Shown here: positions 53,959 to 64,000 of the stretch, piece by piece
Numbering within the stretch: the first letter of the stretch is position 1
How the letters are laid out: each line of letters begins with the position of its first letter
Source of the DNA: Lepidostoma basale
Taxonomy: Eukaryota; Arthropoda; Insecta; Trichoptera; Lepidostomatidae
Reading direction: 5' to 3'
Length of the DNA: 64,000 bases
NCBI GenBank assembly: GCA_022606425.2
Contig: JAHDVF020000442.1
Location: 372,001-436,000 of the forward strand
Notes under the pieces: model-generated
What the model saw: the letters and a program-made list of their open reading frames with translations, nothing else
The model's database searches: none
What the model was told of the DNA's origin: nothing
Made by a program: the position numbers and the translations under genes

Positions 53959-56900
53959 ATGACTAGCACGGTTAAAAATAATAAGCTTGCAAAAGTGGAT
54001 GATGAAGAAACTTTTAAGTGCTCTATATTTACATCTAAAAACAGTGAATTTTTTACATATGAATATGATATCAATGATGTCGCAGCCAGCGCGAGAAATC
54101 AACTTACTAAGGTGAACGAAGAACACGTCTCTTCAATATATCCAGCCCATTTTTTGTTATTAACGTTTGATTGATTTATATATAATTATGGTTCCTCAGG
54201 GATTTATCCAGGATGACATTATTCAATACTCGGGAGCCGCAGTAACAACCCGAGGGCGGTATATTTCTAAGAATGACTACAAAAGAAATCAGCAAGACCG
54301 CAGTCTTTACCTTTACATCCAAGGATCCACGAAGCAGAACATTGAATGTTTGTATTTATATATTTCAGCACTTTCTTATTATTAAAATTATGTGTGAATT
54401 CATCCGCTTTGTACAGACAATTCAAGAGTATTATAAAATGCATAATAATTTCAATAACTTAACCTCTAGAATGCTGAACAAACAAGAAATGCTAATTGTG
54501 ATTTATTGTTTCTTGAACAATGGTGTAAAATTCCATATAATATTTATAATTAATATAAACGAGCCACAAAATCAAGAGGAATTAAACTAAATATGTATTA
54601 TAAAAAACATGGAACTGGGAAAAGAAATTTGAAGGTAGAATAAATGCAGTAGAAATGAGATCTCTTAGACGAATGTACGTATACTCTGTGTGTGATAGAT
54701 GTGTCTAATGAAAATATAAGAAGTGAATGCAGTGCGAATGATGGTGTTATAAACAAAATAATAAAAGGATCATTAAGATGGTTTGGACACTTGGAAAGAA
54801 TGAATGAAGAAAGAATGGTAAAAAATGTATATGTTAACGATGTAAATGGAACTAGAAATAGAGGAAGACAGAAAAAAACGTGATACGATTAAATAAATCA
54901 AATATTGAATGTCGGCCACGTCAGAGAAATCGACGCGCATGCATAACATGAGGACGTGGACACGGACATTGAGGAAGCGAGAGAAATATGTCAGGAAAGA
55001 AAAGTGTGGCAGTCCATTCTTTCTGCCTACCTCTTCGGAGAGACGGCGTGATGGTTAGTTTATATTATAAAGTTAGTTTTTACTACCATTATTTACAATG
55101 AACCAAGAAATTTCATTAATAACATTAATATTTTGAATGAAAATGTCTGTTGTAATAAATATAAAAATAATATTAATAAAACTTCTAGAAAACAAATATT
55201 TTCATTAGTACTAACTACATATTAACCCTTATCGGACGCTAGCTTTTGTATCTTTTGTATATGTTATTCTATCAATTGTAATTTTAATTACTTAACACAA
55301 TGTTAATCGCTCCATTGGTAATATTCAACTGACAAAGTAATTACGCGCAGATTCCTCAGACAACATGATTCATCATGTCGCCTAACATGTGCCATACGAC
55401 CGTAGCCACAAAGTTCTGTTGTAACGTGAGAGGTGACTTGCGTCCATCAAGGGTTAAGTATGTATTTCTAAGTACTAACTACGATCAGTGTTGCCTAACG
55501 GATGACTTATAAATGTTTGAATTAAAATCATTTCTGCGTGATAAACAGGACATCTCACTCACAGTATAACAGTAGATGGTCAGCGTAGTATCTTTCACGT
55601 GCAAACATTATTATTATTCTGATGACTTGTATTTTAAGTGTGCCGTTTTGTAAAATCAGTTACTCCAAGGGCGCACTAGGAAATGACTGACCGAACAGTG
55701 CAGTTTCTTAAATTTAACGTCACTATCCTCATACTTAACTAACATGGAGGCTATTCCACGCCAACGGACCCGCAACACTGAAAGCACGATCATAGAAACT
55801 AGCTTTATTGACTCTAACTGGAATTGTTATGTTGTTTGCACTTGTTTCTACTGATCGGAGTGAACGTTGCCTTTCCGTTGGCAAGGGTGTCATGCAGAGG
55901 TCCGATATATATGCTGGCGCTCTCTGGTGTCGAGCCTTAAACACTGTCAAACACAATTTATATTTTACTCACTCTCGGATTTTAAGCCAGTAATGGTCCT
56001 TCAAGAGCGGCAGTATTTATGTTGCCCCATAATCAATCGGGCAGCAGCATTAGTATCGAAGGGTTAACTTGATACAAAGCTTATCCTCTACAGTAGAGAG
56101 AATATATTGTCTTCACATATTCTTGGTAAATAGTTTTCTTTGTCACGCCTTGAAGAAATAGTTTGATAAATTTCAATGTATGTATTAAAAAAGTACAAAT
56201 TTAACTAATGGCAACATTTTATTTCAGTGGCAGTAAAAAGAATTAGCCTCATAATCCAAAATGAATCGGAAAATCCAAACCGGGCGTGCGGGGGGCACGA
56301 GGACCCTCACAGCAGCCCTAACCCGACTGAACAGCATCAGACCAAACCTGCCACGACCGCCACGCATGTAGAGAAGCTCTATATCGGTCTAGATGGGGTA
56401 CCTGCATCCTTTAATTTGAGGGGGAAGATAATCGGAGTGGTAAGAGTTCAATTTTTTAAAAGGCTGTCAACATTTTGTAACGTACCTATATTAACCGGTT
56501 AGGTACCTTCAAACTCATCTATGGCTGTTTCTAGCCTATGTCTAGTACTCATTTGAATAATCTATAATATGGAACATATAGACAATTATTGAGTTGATAA
56601 ATAATTAATATAATATTGCAGTTTACAAATGCAATCAAATTTACAGAGATTTACCTAATAGCAACTAAAAAAAATCTTCCTAAACATCACGCCATCTCTC
56701 CGGAATGAATAGACCACCATAATGTTCTTTCCTAATATACTTTTCTCGCTTTCTCAACATTCATACATCATGTCATACATGCACGTTGACTTCTCGTGAG
56801 GCTGAGATTTAATATTTGATTGTGTCACATTTTCCTTGTTCTTCCTCTATTTCTTGTTGTGCTTATTATTATCTAATAGTTTGTTCTAATACAGGGTTTT

Positions 56901-59900
56901 CAGTTTTGCTTATTTCTAATTTGATATGTTTTTACAGTTATATTGTTTACATTTTGCGTATTATAAGGTCTTATTGTGAATTATGCAACGAACTTATTTT
57001 CAGTTTTAAGCTGTGGCAACCCTGACATTTTGTGAAAAAAATATGCTTTTTATGTAAATTCTGAGCCCTTGTAAGGAATACCTTACTACTCAAAAGATTA
57101 AAGAGTTTAAAAAAAATATTTTGTTTTTTCATATTAGAGTGGCCTTAATCTGGAGTTTATTCACTCCGAGACGGGGGCCGCCGTGACTCTCCGGGGACAG
57201 GGATCGCTCTTTGTAGAGGCTGCCCTGGGCACGGAGAGTACGGAGCCCCTCCACTTGTTTCTGGAGCACCCTCGACCTGAAGGACTCGCCGCAGCACGCA
57301 AACTTGCAGAGAACCTTGTACACACACTAGTACAAGAATTACATCAGACAGATTTCCAACAGGTAGATTTACACTTTTTTTACATTCCTTTTACACTTTT
57401 TTTACATTGAGTCGCGACGGCTCAAATGCGCAAAAAACATCGTTACATTATAGATTTTTTAAGGCAAGCCCGGCTTTTCGGCTTCTATGGAAGTACCGCC
57501 ACTGATCATAGGATAGGCTTCATTATCGCATTGCGAGCTTACGTTGCTCTGCCACACTCTTTTATTTTCAAACACAAATTAATTAATCATAATAAAATAA
57601 GGTTGAGTATAGTTCAAGTTAGTTTATATCGTTCTCCCAATGATGAAGGTATAAAACCTTTAAAACAGGTCAAAAAAACTCGAAAGTGGAAAATTTAATT
57701 CATAAACAAATTGGTCATTTTGGAAATCCACAGTGTTAACATTTATTAAGAATTATAATGGTGTTAATGGGAAATGTTTTTATTTTAGCAACAGCAAGTG
57801 ATCAACAACCCCCCTCCGCAGATGTCCATGCCCCCTCCACCCCAGCAGCACCTCTCAGCACCTCCACAGTACCCCACCGATCACCCATGGCCTTCACAAA
57901 ACAATGTAAGTGCTTACCCGAATGATCATAACATCCTGACTTTCCACATGTGTTGTTAGATCACCCATGGCCTTCACAAAACAATGTAAGTGCTTACCTG
58001 AATGATCATAACATCCTGACTTTACACATGTGTTGTTAGATCACCCATGGCCTTCACAAAACAATGTAAGTGCTTACCCGAATGATCATAACATCCTGAC
58101 TTTCCACATGTGTTGTTAGATCACCCATGGCCTTCACAAAACAATGTAAGTGCTTACCTGAATGATCATAACATCCTGACTTTACACATGTGTTGTTAGA
58201 TCACCCATGGCCTTCACAAAACAATGTAAGTGCTTACCCGAATGATCATAACATCCTGACTTTCCACATGTGTTGTTAGATCACCCATGGCCTTCACAAA
58301 ACAATGTAAGTGCTTACCTGAATGATCATAACATCCTGACTTTACACATGTGTTGTTAGATCACCCATGGCCTTCACAAAACAATGTAAGTGCTTACCCG
58401 AATGATCATAACATCCTGACTTTCCACATGTGTTGTTAGATCACCCATGGCCTTCACAAAACAATGTAAGTGCTTACCTGAATGATCATAACATCCTGAC
58501 TTTACACATGTGTTGTTAGATCACCCATGGCCTTCACAAAACAATGTAAGTGCTTACCTGAATGATCATAACATCCTGACTTTACACATGTGTTGTTAGA
58601 TCACCCATGGCCTTCACAAAACAATATAATGCCCCTTAATGCCCTAAGTTTGCTTATCTGGTAATGATAAAATATATTTGATACTATTTGATTACATAGA
58701 TATAGGAGAATTTGAAGTATTTGAGTACATTTTCTAACGTGTTGTTCCAGCAATCTAACCAAATGAGCGGGGATCAGTCGGTGTCTCAATTGCAGCTGCA
58801 GCAGGTGGTGATGCAGCCACCCCCGTGCCCCCTCACCATCCCCCCACCGGGTGTGCACATCCCCGAACACCAGGGCCCTTTGGTAATCAATTAGTTCTCT
58901 TGAGTTATACTTCACAAAAAAAATGGTTGTCAATTTAATTTAAATTCTGTATTTTTTCAAATAGACATTACAAATAAAGGATACATTTAAGTTGACAATT
59001 TGAAAGAATTCATAGACATAGTAACACTCGAACAAGTATGTTGCAAATGAGTATTTACATATAATTTTGTATGAAGCACAGCAAAGGCAGGTTGGTTCTC
59101 TCGCTTCCTCAACAATATTAATACATCGTGTCATGCACGCGCGTCAATCTCTCATGCGGCCGATATTCAATATTTGATTTATTTGATCATATGTAAGATT
59201 TCGAATTTATCATTAGAGACAAATCTTCTTTTACAGATGTTAAAAATTTTAAATGTATAATTATTCCAGGTACCGCCTCCACAGATGGTGCAGCTCTCAG
59301 CTCCTCCTCCACCTGGTCCCAACCCCATGATTCCTCCACCCCCACAACCCATCTACCACTCTCAGGACATGGTATCCTCCAATTCCATGGTAAACTACAC
59401 CCACATGCCGGGTAACTTCTACCAGCGAGCGCCGCCCCAGAATCAAGCCCCAATGGGAAACAACCAGAATGATAACTCCATCGATCCACACTCTCAGCCG
59501 CCTCCTCAGATTATCACCCAAGTGCAGCTCGATCCAAACTCACAAATCATGAATTCTTCCAATCAAATCCCTCACAACTTCCAACCGAATAATCAGCCGA
59601 AGTTTCAAGTCATGGGGCAATTTCAAAATCAAAACAATCAACTTTCGCATATGCGACAATCTCACGACAATCAAAATGACAACATTTCCCATTTTAATGG
59701 TAAGTAAAAAGTCTAGTAAACATATGAGGGGTATAGAAACAAAAACGGCAATGTCAGCATCATCAAATTGTTGGTTAACAATGATAAATGTTTTAATTTA
59801 AACCTGTTAAAGGTTATACGATGCAACAATGTTTAAATATTAAAACATAGCGTGCAGCTATAATTTGAGGAAATTTAATTTATACCCGTGGTTTCTTTTC

Positions 59901-62900
59901 CAAGATATCTGCTATTTTATAATTGACAAAGGTATAAATGCTGGTGCTAAGATGAGTGATCTGTCTGTAAATTGTCTGCTTTACGCGGACGATGACGTTC
60001 TCGTTGCGGATAGTGCGGACGAATTACAAGTCTTGGTGTAGAGAATGTATGAGGTATGCAAGTCAAATGATTTAATGATGAATGTCGGAAAGTCAAAGGT
60101 GATGTTTTTCGAAAGGGAAGAGCAAATGACAGTTTGTAATATAAGTGTGAACGAAGAGAACTTGGAACAGGTGAGGGAATTTGTGTATTTAGGTAGCATG
60201 TTCACAGCAGATGGCCGAACGGATAGTGACGTCGAAAGAAGGGTTGGTGCGGGTAACAAAGTGAATGGAGCTTTAAGAATAGTTATTGGAAACAAGAATT
60301 TATCAATGAAATCGAAAACGGACGTTCACAATGGAGTTCTGGTCCCATCACTAATGTATGGAAGCGAAGCATGGAACTGGCAGAAGAAGGATGAAAGCAG
60401 AATAAATGCGGTAGAGATGAGGTCCCCAAGACGTATGTGTGGTAGAACACATAGGAAGGTATTATGAACAAAATTATGAAAGGATCGCTGCGTTGGTTAG
60501 GACATACGGAACGCATGGATGGAGAAAGAATGGTTAAGAAAGTATACGTTTATGATGTAAATGGGGTACGGAGTCGAGGCAGACCGAGGAAAACATGGCA
60601 TGACCAAATTAATCAAGTTTTAAAGGTTGGACATGTTAGAAGTCGGAGGAATCGACGTGCGTGTATGACTCATTGTATGAATGTGGAGGAAGCTAGAGAG
60701 GTGATGGTTTGTTTGTTTGTTCGACATTGCCGTTTTTGTTACAAATTTTCTGAAACTGCCGGTTTTGTTTTGAATGCATCATGGCATTACCATGTTTGTT
60801 ATCGACACATTTTCATACGAACGAAATTTATACGGGACGCCATCTTGAAAAATGCCATTTCTCGCATTCAGATTGGTTCATTTAACTGCCGCTTTTGTTC
60901 TGAAAATTTGTTGACACTACCGGGCTTGTTTAAAATCTGATTTTAAAAAGTCGAAAATGTATGTTTTAATGGCGGATTTATTTCAAACCAAATGTAATAA
61001 ATTTTCTCTATCAGACTGAATATTTAACTCATTTTCGTATTTTGCTTGACATTGCCGTCTTTGTTTCTATACGCCTCATATGTAGTAATCAACCACAATT
61101 CTACTCTTAACTGATTTGTATCTATTTATTTTTCTTTTAGATGAACAACATAATCACCAAGATCATCTGCAACAAACAGATTACAATAATGGCAAGCCAA
61201 CACTCAGGCACATGAACATGTATAACCCCTTCATCAAACAAGATGGTCGCAATGTCCAGATGAATATGCCGAACCCCAATCAAATTCAAAACCAACAAAA
61301 CTTTTCAAATAACTTCATGCCATCCGATAATCGAATGTCTTATCCTATTCTTGGACAAATGCCTCCCAATCGTCCTCACATGGTTTCGGAAGCACCTCCT
61401 TCCAATCAGATGTTCAATCAATTTATGAATCACCAAGGAAATAATCAAAACTCGCAAATGATCAATCCGATGAATCTAAACCAGGACCAACATGTAAATA
61501 ATCAGTTCCAATCCATGCAGATGAGTCAAATCCCTTCGGATAACAATCAACAATTGATGCATCAACCGGGACAGCTCAATATTCTGGAAATGGACGTAAA
61601 TCAGCAAAATAATCCAAGAAGAGTAAAGCCAACTGATGCGTCGGATTCCATCAAGGACGAGTCGAAGAAACAAGCTAACCCAACTAGACGCAAATACAGA
61701 ATTCGAAAACCAAGAAATAATAGGTCATATGTGCCCCCGTGGAGTAGAAATGAGCCGGAACGACCTAACCGTCCAAATGACCGCAACGTGCAGACTAAAG
61801 AAGTCTGGGAGTTTAATAAGAAGGTCAATGCCGAACCTCAACGCGTCGGCGAGGAGAGACCGTCGCGCTTCCAACCTGCGGAGGATGAGGGGAGGTCTCA
61901 AGACGATGACAACTGGCAATCAACACAATACAGGATGAATGCGGAATCCGGTAACAGTCTTCAGGAGAATAATTCAAGATTTAATAATTCTAACCCACTA
62001 GTTTCTAATAATCAGGGCCCACTTCGTAATATGTTCACCTCTCAGTACGGACAAGGTGATTCCAAAGAATCGGTTTGTATATATATCTTTTGTTATCTGC
62101 TTGTGAAATAACATTTGTAAAATTCATAGGTTTATATATATTTATATTTTATTTTGCAGCAATTGAATCGTAATAGAAATAATCCTGAACAACGCAAAGC
62201 ACGATCCCCTGAAGGAGGGCGCAAAAGGAAATTTGAACAGGAGGTACTCAATTTGAAAAACATATTTGTATACATAAAAACGCAGTTGTCATCGCAAACA
62301 AAAACCTATCCAAAAAAGCTAAAATGGCAATGCACAATGGTATTCTTCTACCGACCCTTATGTATGGAAGCAAACCATGGAACTGGCAATAGAAGGATGA
62401 AAGTAGAATAAATGCAGTAGAAATGAGATCTGTGTGGATATTGTGTATGGAGTGTCAAATGAAAATATAAGAAGTGAATGCGGAGCGAATGATGGTCGAT
62501 TTCTCTGACTCCTCACATGGCCGAAATTTAATATTTGATTTATATGATCGTGCAGTAGAAATGAGATCTCTTAGACGAATGTGTGGATACTCTGTGTATG
62601 ATAGAGTGTCGAATGAAAATATAAGAAGTGAATGCGGTGCGAATGATGGTGTTATGAACAAAATAATGAAAGGATCATTAAGATGGTTTGGACATATGGA
62701 AAGAATGAACAAAGAAAGAATGGTTAAAAAAATTATATGTTAACGATGTAAATGGAACCAGAAATAGAAGAAGACCGAGGAAATCTTGGCATGATCAAAT
62801 AAATCAAATATTGAATGTCGGCCACGTGAGGAGTCAGAGAAATCGACGCGCGTGTATGACACAATGTATGAATGTTGAGGAAGCGAGAGAAATATGTCCG

Positions 62901-63445
62901 GAAAGAAAAGTGTGGCAGTCCATTATTTCTGCTTACCCCTTCGGGGGGGGAGGGGGGATGTGCTGGTTAGTAAGTTAGTTATTTGTATACATAGTATAAT
63001 GGCGGCAGATGGGATACTTCACAGATGTGATTTACCGACAGCGCGCATGTAAACCGTAATCATGACGAAGTAAAACACATTTAATTGATTATCTTTACAG
63101 ATTTTTGTAAAGGATAGATGTAGGGAAGTATTGGAGTGATTTGTGGTTCCAAATTCTTAACAATAGATGTCACTATGAGTACTGCAATGTGGCAAAACAA
63201 TATATTAGCTACTTAGGAAATCTTACACGTGATATGACAGCTACCGATGCGAATAGGTTAAGGACGCAAGTGGCAGCACAAAGCACAAAGCAAACATAAC
63301 CTCAATTATTTTATTTTATTCACCGCAGTTTATTTTGCTTTTAGAACAACTGGGTAAACCAATCAGAAGACCAAATATCAGATTCGGCAATGTCTAGTCA
63401 CAAGAAGAGGAATGATCAAGAAGAATATCAAGCCGGAGCTGCTGG
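53959..63445 (+). CDS. KHDC4: KHDC4 (BLOM7/KIAA0907)-like KH RNA-binding protein, 3' end outside window
   Basis: Ten plus-strand exons join in phase to 2534 nt (844 complete codons): 53959-54111, 54200-54347, 56228-56439, 57138-57362, 57789-57905, 58751-58882, 59270-59699, 61141-62072, 62160-62243, 63345-63445. An in-frame TAA lies 15 nt before the ATG. The first KH-like module (about 35-112) contains YDINDVAASARNQLTK and SGAAVTTRGRY. The second, at 149-243, starts EKLYIGLDGVPASFN, has the GVSG loop split by an intron, then IHSETGAAVTLRGQGS and LEHPRPEGLAAARKLAENL, closely like vertebrate KHDC4, which has been implicated in splicing. The remaining 600 residues are Pro/Gln/Asn/Met-rich, with a basic RRKYRIRKPRNNR patch. 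The last exon ends with a split codon after EEYQAGAAG at GTACGT, so at least one more exon follows. The donor of exon 2 (GTTTGT) is non-consensus but required by the KH alignment. Confidence 0.85.
54612..55070 (+). pseudogene. LINE family T 3' fragment in KHDC4-like intron 2
   Basis: Starts GGAACTGGGAAAAGAAATTT and reads VSNENIRSECSANDGV, KGSLRWFGHLERMNEERMVK and NRGRQKKT with later shifts. Ends GGCGTGATGGTTAGTT. A 16-bp deletion removes the GHVRSQRNR block boundary. Confidence 0.75.
55130..55215 (+). repeat. Penelope-like repeat fragment
   Basis: AATGAAAATGTCTGTTGTAA, then AACTTCTAGAAAACAAATAT and TTTCATTAGTACTAAC: two shortened halves of the foldback family. Confidence 0.45.
55226..55453. 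mobile_element. 228-bp piggyBac-like MITE with TTAA duplication
   Basis: Begins CCCTTATCGGACGC and ends GCGTCCATCAAGGG, with TTAA immediately outside both ends (55222-55225 and 55454-55457). Homologous copies at 46680-46903 and 46975-47120. The terminal match is 11 of 14 bases. No coding frame. Confidence 0.8.
55735..56065 (-). pseudogene. CR1/L2-like LINE 3' fragment
   Basis: The minus frame reads MCLTVFKARHQRAPAYISDL and NITIPVRVNKASFYDRAFSV with AGPLAWNSL, the same conserved block as at 15988-16380 but a different lineage. It lacks a recognisable 3' tail; it ends at NSLHVS. Confidence 0.75.
56685..56865 (-). repeat. LINE family T remnant
   Basis: CATCACGCCATCTCTCCGGA, then decayed codons (CTTTCTCAACATTCATACAT, TAATATTTGATTGTGTCAC). 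Intron 3 of the KHDC4-like gene. Confidence 0.55.
57881..58625 (+). repeat. 80-bp tandem array of an exon-intron boundary
   Basis: Nine full 80-bp units (starts 57881, 57961, 58041, 58121, 58201, 58281, 58361, 58441, 58521) plus a partial unit at 58601-58625. Each contains TCACCCATGGCCTTCACAAA, ACAAT, then the donor GTAAGTGCTTAC, and ends TGTTGTTAGA, an acceptor-like AG. Two types differ at two sites: A (TTACCCG, TTTCCACATG) and B (TTACCTG, TTTACACATG), in the order A B A B A B A B B. The first unit is the real end of exon 5. The terminal partial unit reads ACAATATAAT, destroying the donor. Confidence 0.95.
59085..59195 (-). repeat. LINE family T remnant
   Basis: CTCGCTTCCTCAACAATATT, GTGTCATGCACGCGCGTCAA and GATATTCAATATTTGATTTA: about 35 decayed codons, no tail. 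Intron 6 of the KHDC4-like gene. Confidence 0.55.
59727..61076. mobile_element. DNA-transposon derivative with about 35-bp inverted termini, carrying a LINE
   Basis: Begins AGGGGTATAGAAACAAAAAC then GGCAATGTCAGC and ends with the inverse of AGGCGTATAGAAACAAAGAC, GGCAATGTCAAGC. CATATG stands outside each end and may be the target duplication or part of the terminus. The interior repeats GACATTGCCG / CTGCCGGTTTTGTTT words at 60725-60930. LINE family T occupies 59925-60730. It lies within intron 7 of the KHDC4-like gene. Confidence 0.7.
59925..60730 (+). pseudogene. LINE family T copy with reverse-transcriptase YADD box
   Basis: Reads GAKMSDLSVNCLLYADDDVL (YADD at 59982-59993, the catalytic metal-binding box of reverse transcriptase). 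After a stop it continues MYEVCKSNDLMMNVGKSKVM, EFVYLGSMFTADGRTDSDVE, GNKVNGALRIVIGNKNLSMK and LMYGSEAWNWQKKDESRINA, then a frameshift and KGSLRWLGHTERMDGERMVK to NVEEAREV. It then jumps to ATGGTTTGTTTG, so the last 80 or so bases are deleted. This is the most N-terminal family T sequence in the window. Confidence 0.85.
62284..62985 (+). pseudogene. LINE family T fragment, internally rearranged
   Basis: Starts GTTGTCATCGCAAACAAAAA (VIANKNLSKKAKMAMHNG-like), passes MYGSKPWNWQ-like, then at about 62492 contains a short inverted piece (GATTTCTCTGACTCCTCACA) before restarting at GTAGAAATGAGATCTCTTAG. It ends TGTGCTGGTTAGTAAGTTAG with a G-run at 62945-62954. Intron 9 of the KHDC4-like gene. Confidence 0.75.
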
Positions 63446-63579
63446 GTACGTTAAACTTCTCTTTAAATACATTTTTGTCTGCACTAAACTGTTATTAATG
63501 TGCGATTCTCTTTTTTTTTTAAATATTTCTAAACGTGGAAACTCTAATTCATAATCAGTTAATTAAAATTGTGACGTAA

Positions 63580-63690
63580 AACTCTATATTAAATCATTAA
63601 TACGAATGAAAATGTCAATTTTATGGAAGTATTATTATATTTTATGGGAATGATATGTTACGCCTTGCGAAGGTATTATCAAAAGTTGTT
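63580..63690 (+). repeat. Penelope-like repeat fragment
   Basis: TTAATACGAATGAAAATGTC, ATTTTATGGGAATGATATGT and GCGAAGGTATTATCAAAAG. One arm only. Confidence 0.5.
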
Positions 63691-64000
63691 GATGATTTAA
63701 TTGTATCTCAATAGAGACGAAGATGCAAATTGGAAACTGAATATGGTTGATCAAGGTGTTTACAGGACTTATGACCTGTCATTGGTTGGGTTAAGCGCAC
63801 GCTTTATGTAATTACAACATTCCCCATTCCACCTTAGCTAAATGCTAAAATTAATCTCCATAGATGGCGTTAGTATGTGGATTATATAGAGTAATCTTAA
63901 AAAGATTAACATATGTAATCAAAATCTTCATAGATGGCATATTGAAACTGACATGTGAAATTAGGCATAGATTTGTAACATATATACAACTTCCAAAAAT
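63690..64000 (+). repeat. LINE family E 3' fragment, cut by window end
   Basis: TTGTATCTCAATAGAGACGA, GACTTATGACCTGTCATTGG and CATTCCCCATTCCACC. Same segment and orientation as 480-800, ending in tandem-like ATAGATGGC words (63866, 63936) and TATATACAACTTCCAAAA. Confidence 0.6.

Noticed and set aside
57426..57698. 90-codon frame in intron 4 of the KHDC4-like gene
   Set aside because: Exons 4 and 5 join in phase without it, it has no motif, and it lacks plausible flanking splice sites.
57881..58625. CRISPR-like direct repeat array
   Set aside because: Units are contiguous with no variable spacers, in an intron of an animal gene; it is a minisatellite.
59187..59521. Two minus-strand frames of 74-100 codons
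   Set aside because: Antisense shadows of the proline-rich exon 7 of the KHDC4-like gene.
61636..61938. Alternative frame across KHDC4 exon 8
   Set aside because: Shadow of the 311-codon exon; the true frame joins exon 7 and exon 9 in phase.
62154..62411. Frame continuing past the end of KHDC4 exon 9 into LINE sequence
   Set aside because: A GT donor at 62244 and the following exon at 63345 are in phase; the extension reads into LINE family T and is intron.

Overview
The window is eukaryotic, from an AT-rich, transposon-dense arthropod genome, most likely an insect. The evidence is multi-exon genes with GT-AG introns, animal gene families (a KLF15-like zinc-finger factor, a KHDC4-like KH protein, a VWFC-domain membrane protein) and many non-LTR retrotransposon (LINE) 3' fragments, mariner, pogo, hAT and piggyBac-like elements and tRNA-derived SINEs. 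I cannot name the species or order.

Layout. Bases 1-30,400 hold no complete host coding exon. They are AT-rich spacer with two GC-rich promoter-like islands (about 1-340 and 10,060-10,330) and many decayed LINE, SINE, DNA-transposon and Penelope-like pieces. A single large exon at 30,493-31,500 (+) encodes a KLF15-like transcription factor with three C-terminal C2H2 fingers. Bases 31,700-42,300 are again mostly repeats. They include an internally deleted mariner (38,982-39,865), two pogo-type elements and a 67-bp piggyBac-like mini-element.

The right third holds two divergent genes. On the minus strand, 53,543 down to 42,328, ten exons join in phase to a 647-residue single-pass membrane protein: signal peptide, one VWFC domain, one transmembrane helix and a long cytoplasmic tail with a PPPY motif, most like DGCR2/IDD. 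On the plus strand, from 53,959 past 63,445, ten exons join in phase to at least 844 residues of a KHDC4 (BLOM7/KIAA0907)-like KH RNA-binding protein; the 3' end lies outside the window. Their start codons are 415 bp apart, so they probably share a bidirectional promoter. Nearly every larger intron of both genes carries transposon insertions.

Most notable observations: (1) several hammerhead-ribozyme cores (CTGANGA, stem II, GAAA, short palindromic helix III) in dispersed, often inverted repeats, as known for Penelope-like retroelements; (2) an 80-bp tandem array at 57,881-58,625 that repeats the end of a KHDC4 exon, its splice donor and adjoining intron in a strict A-B alternation, making up to eight decoy 26-nt micro-exons; (3) unrelated LINE families ending in the same (GAA)n tail, and one dominant family ending in (TTAG)n whose tail is shared by a non-autonomous element; (4) clear nested insertions with recognisable boundaries.

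All family names are from memory of conserved motifs. No database search was run.
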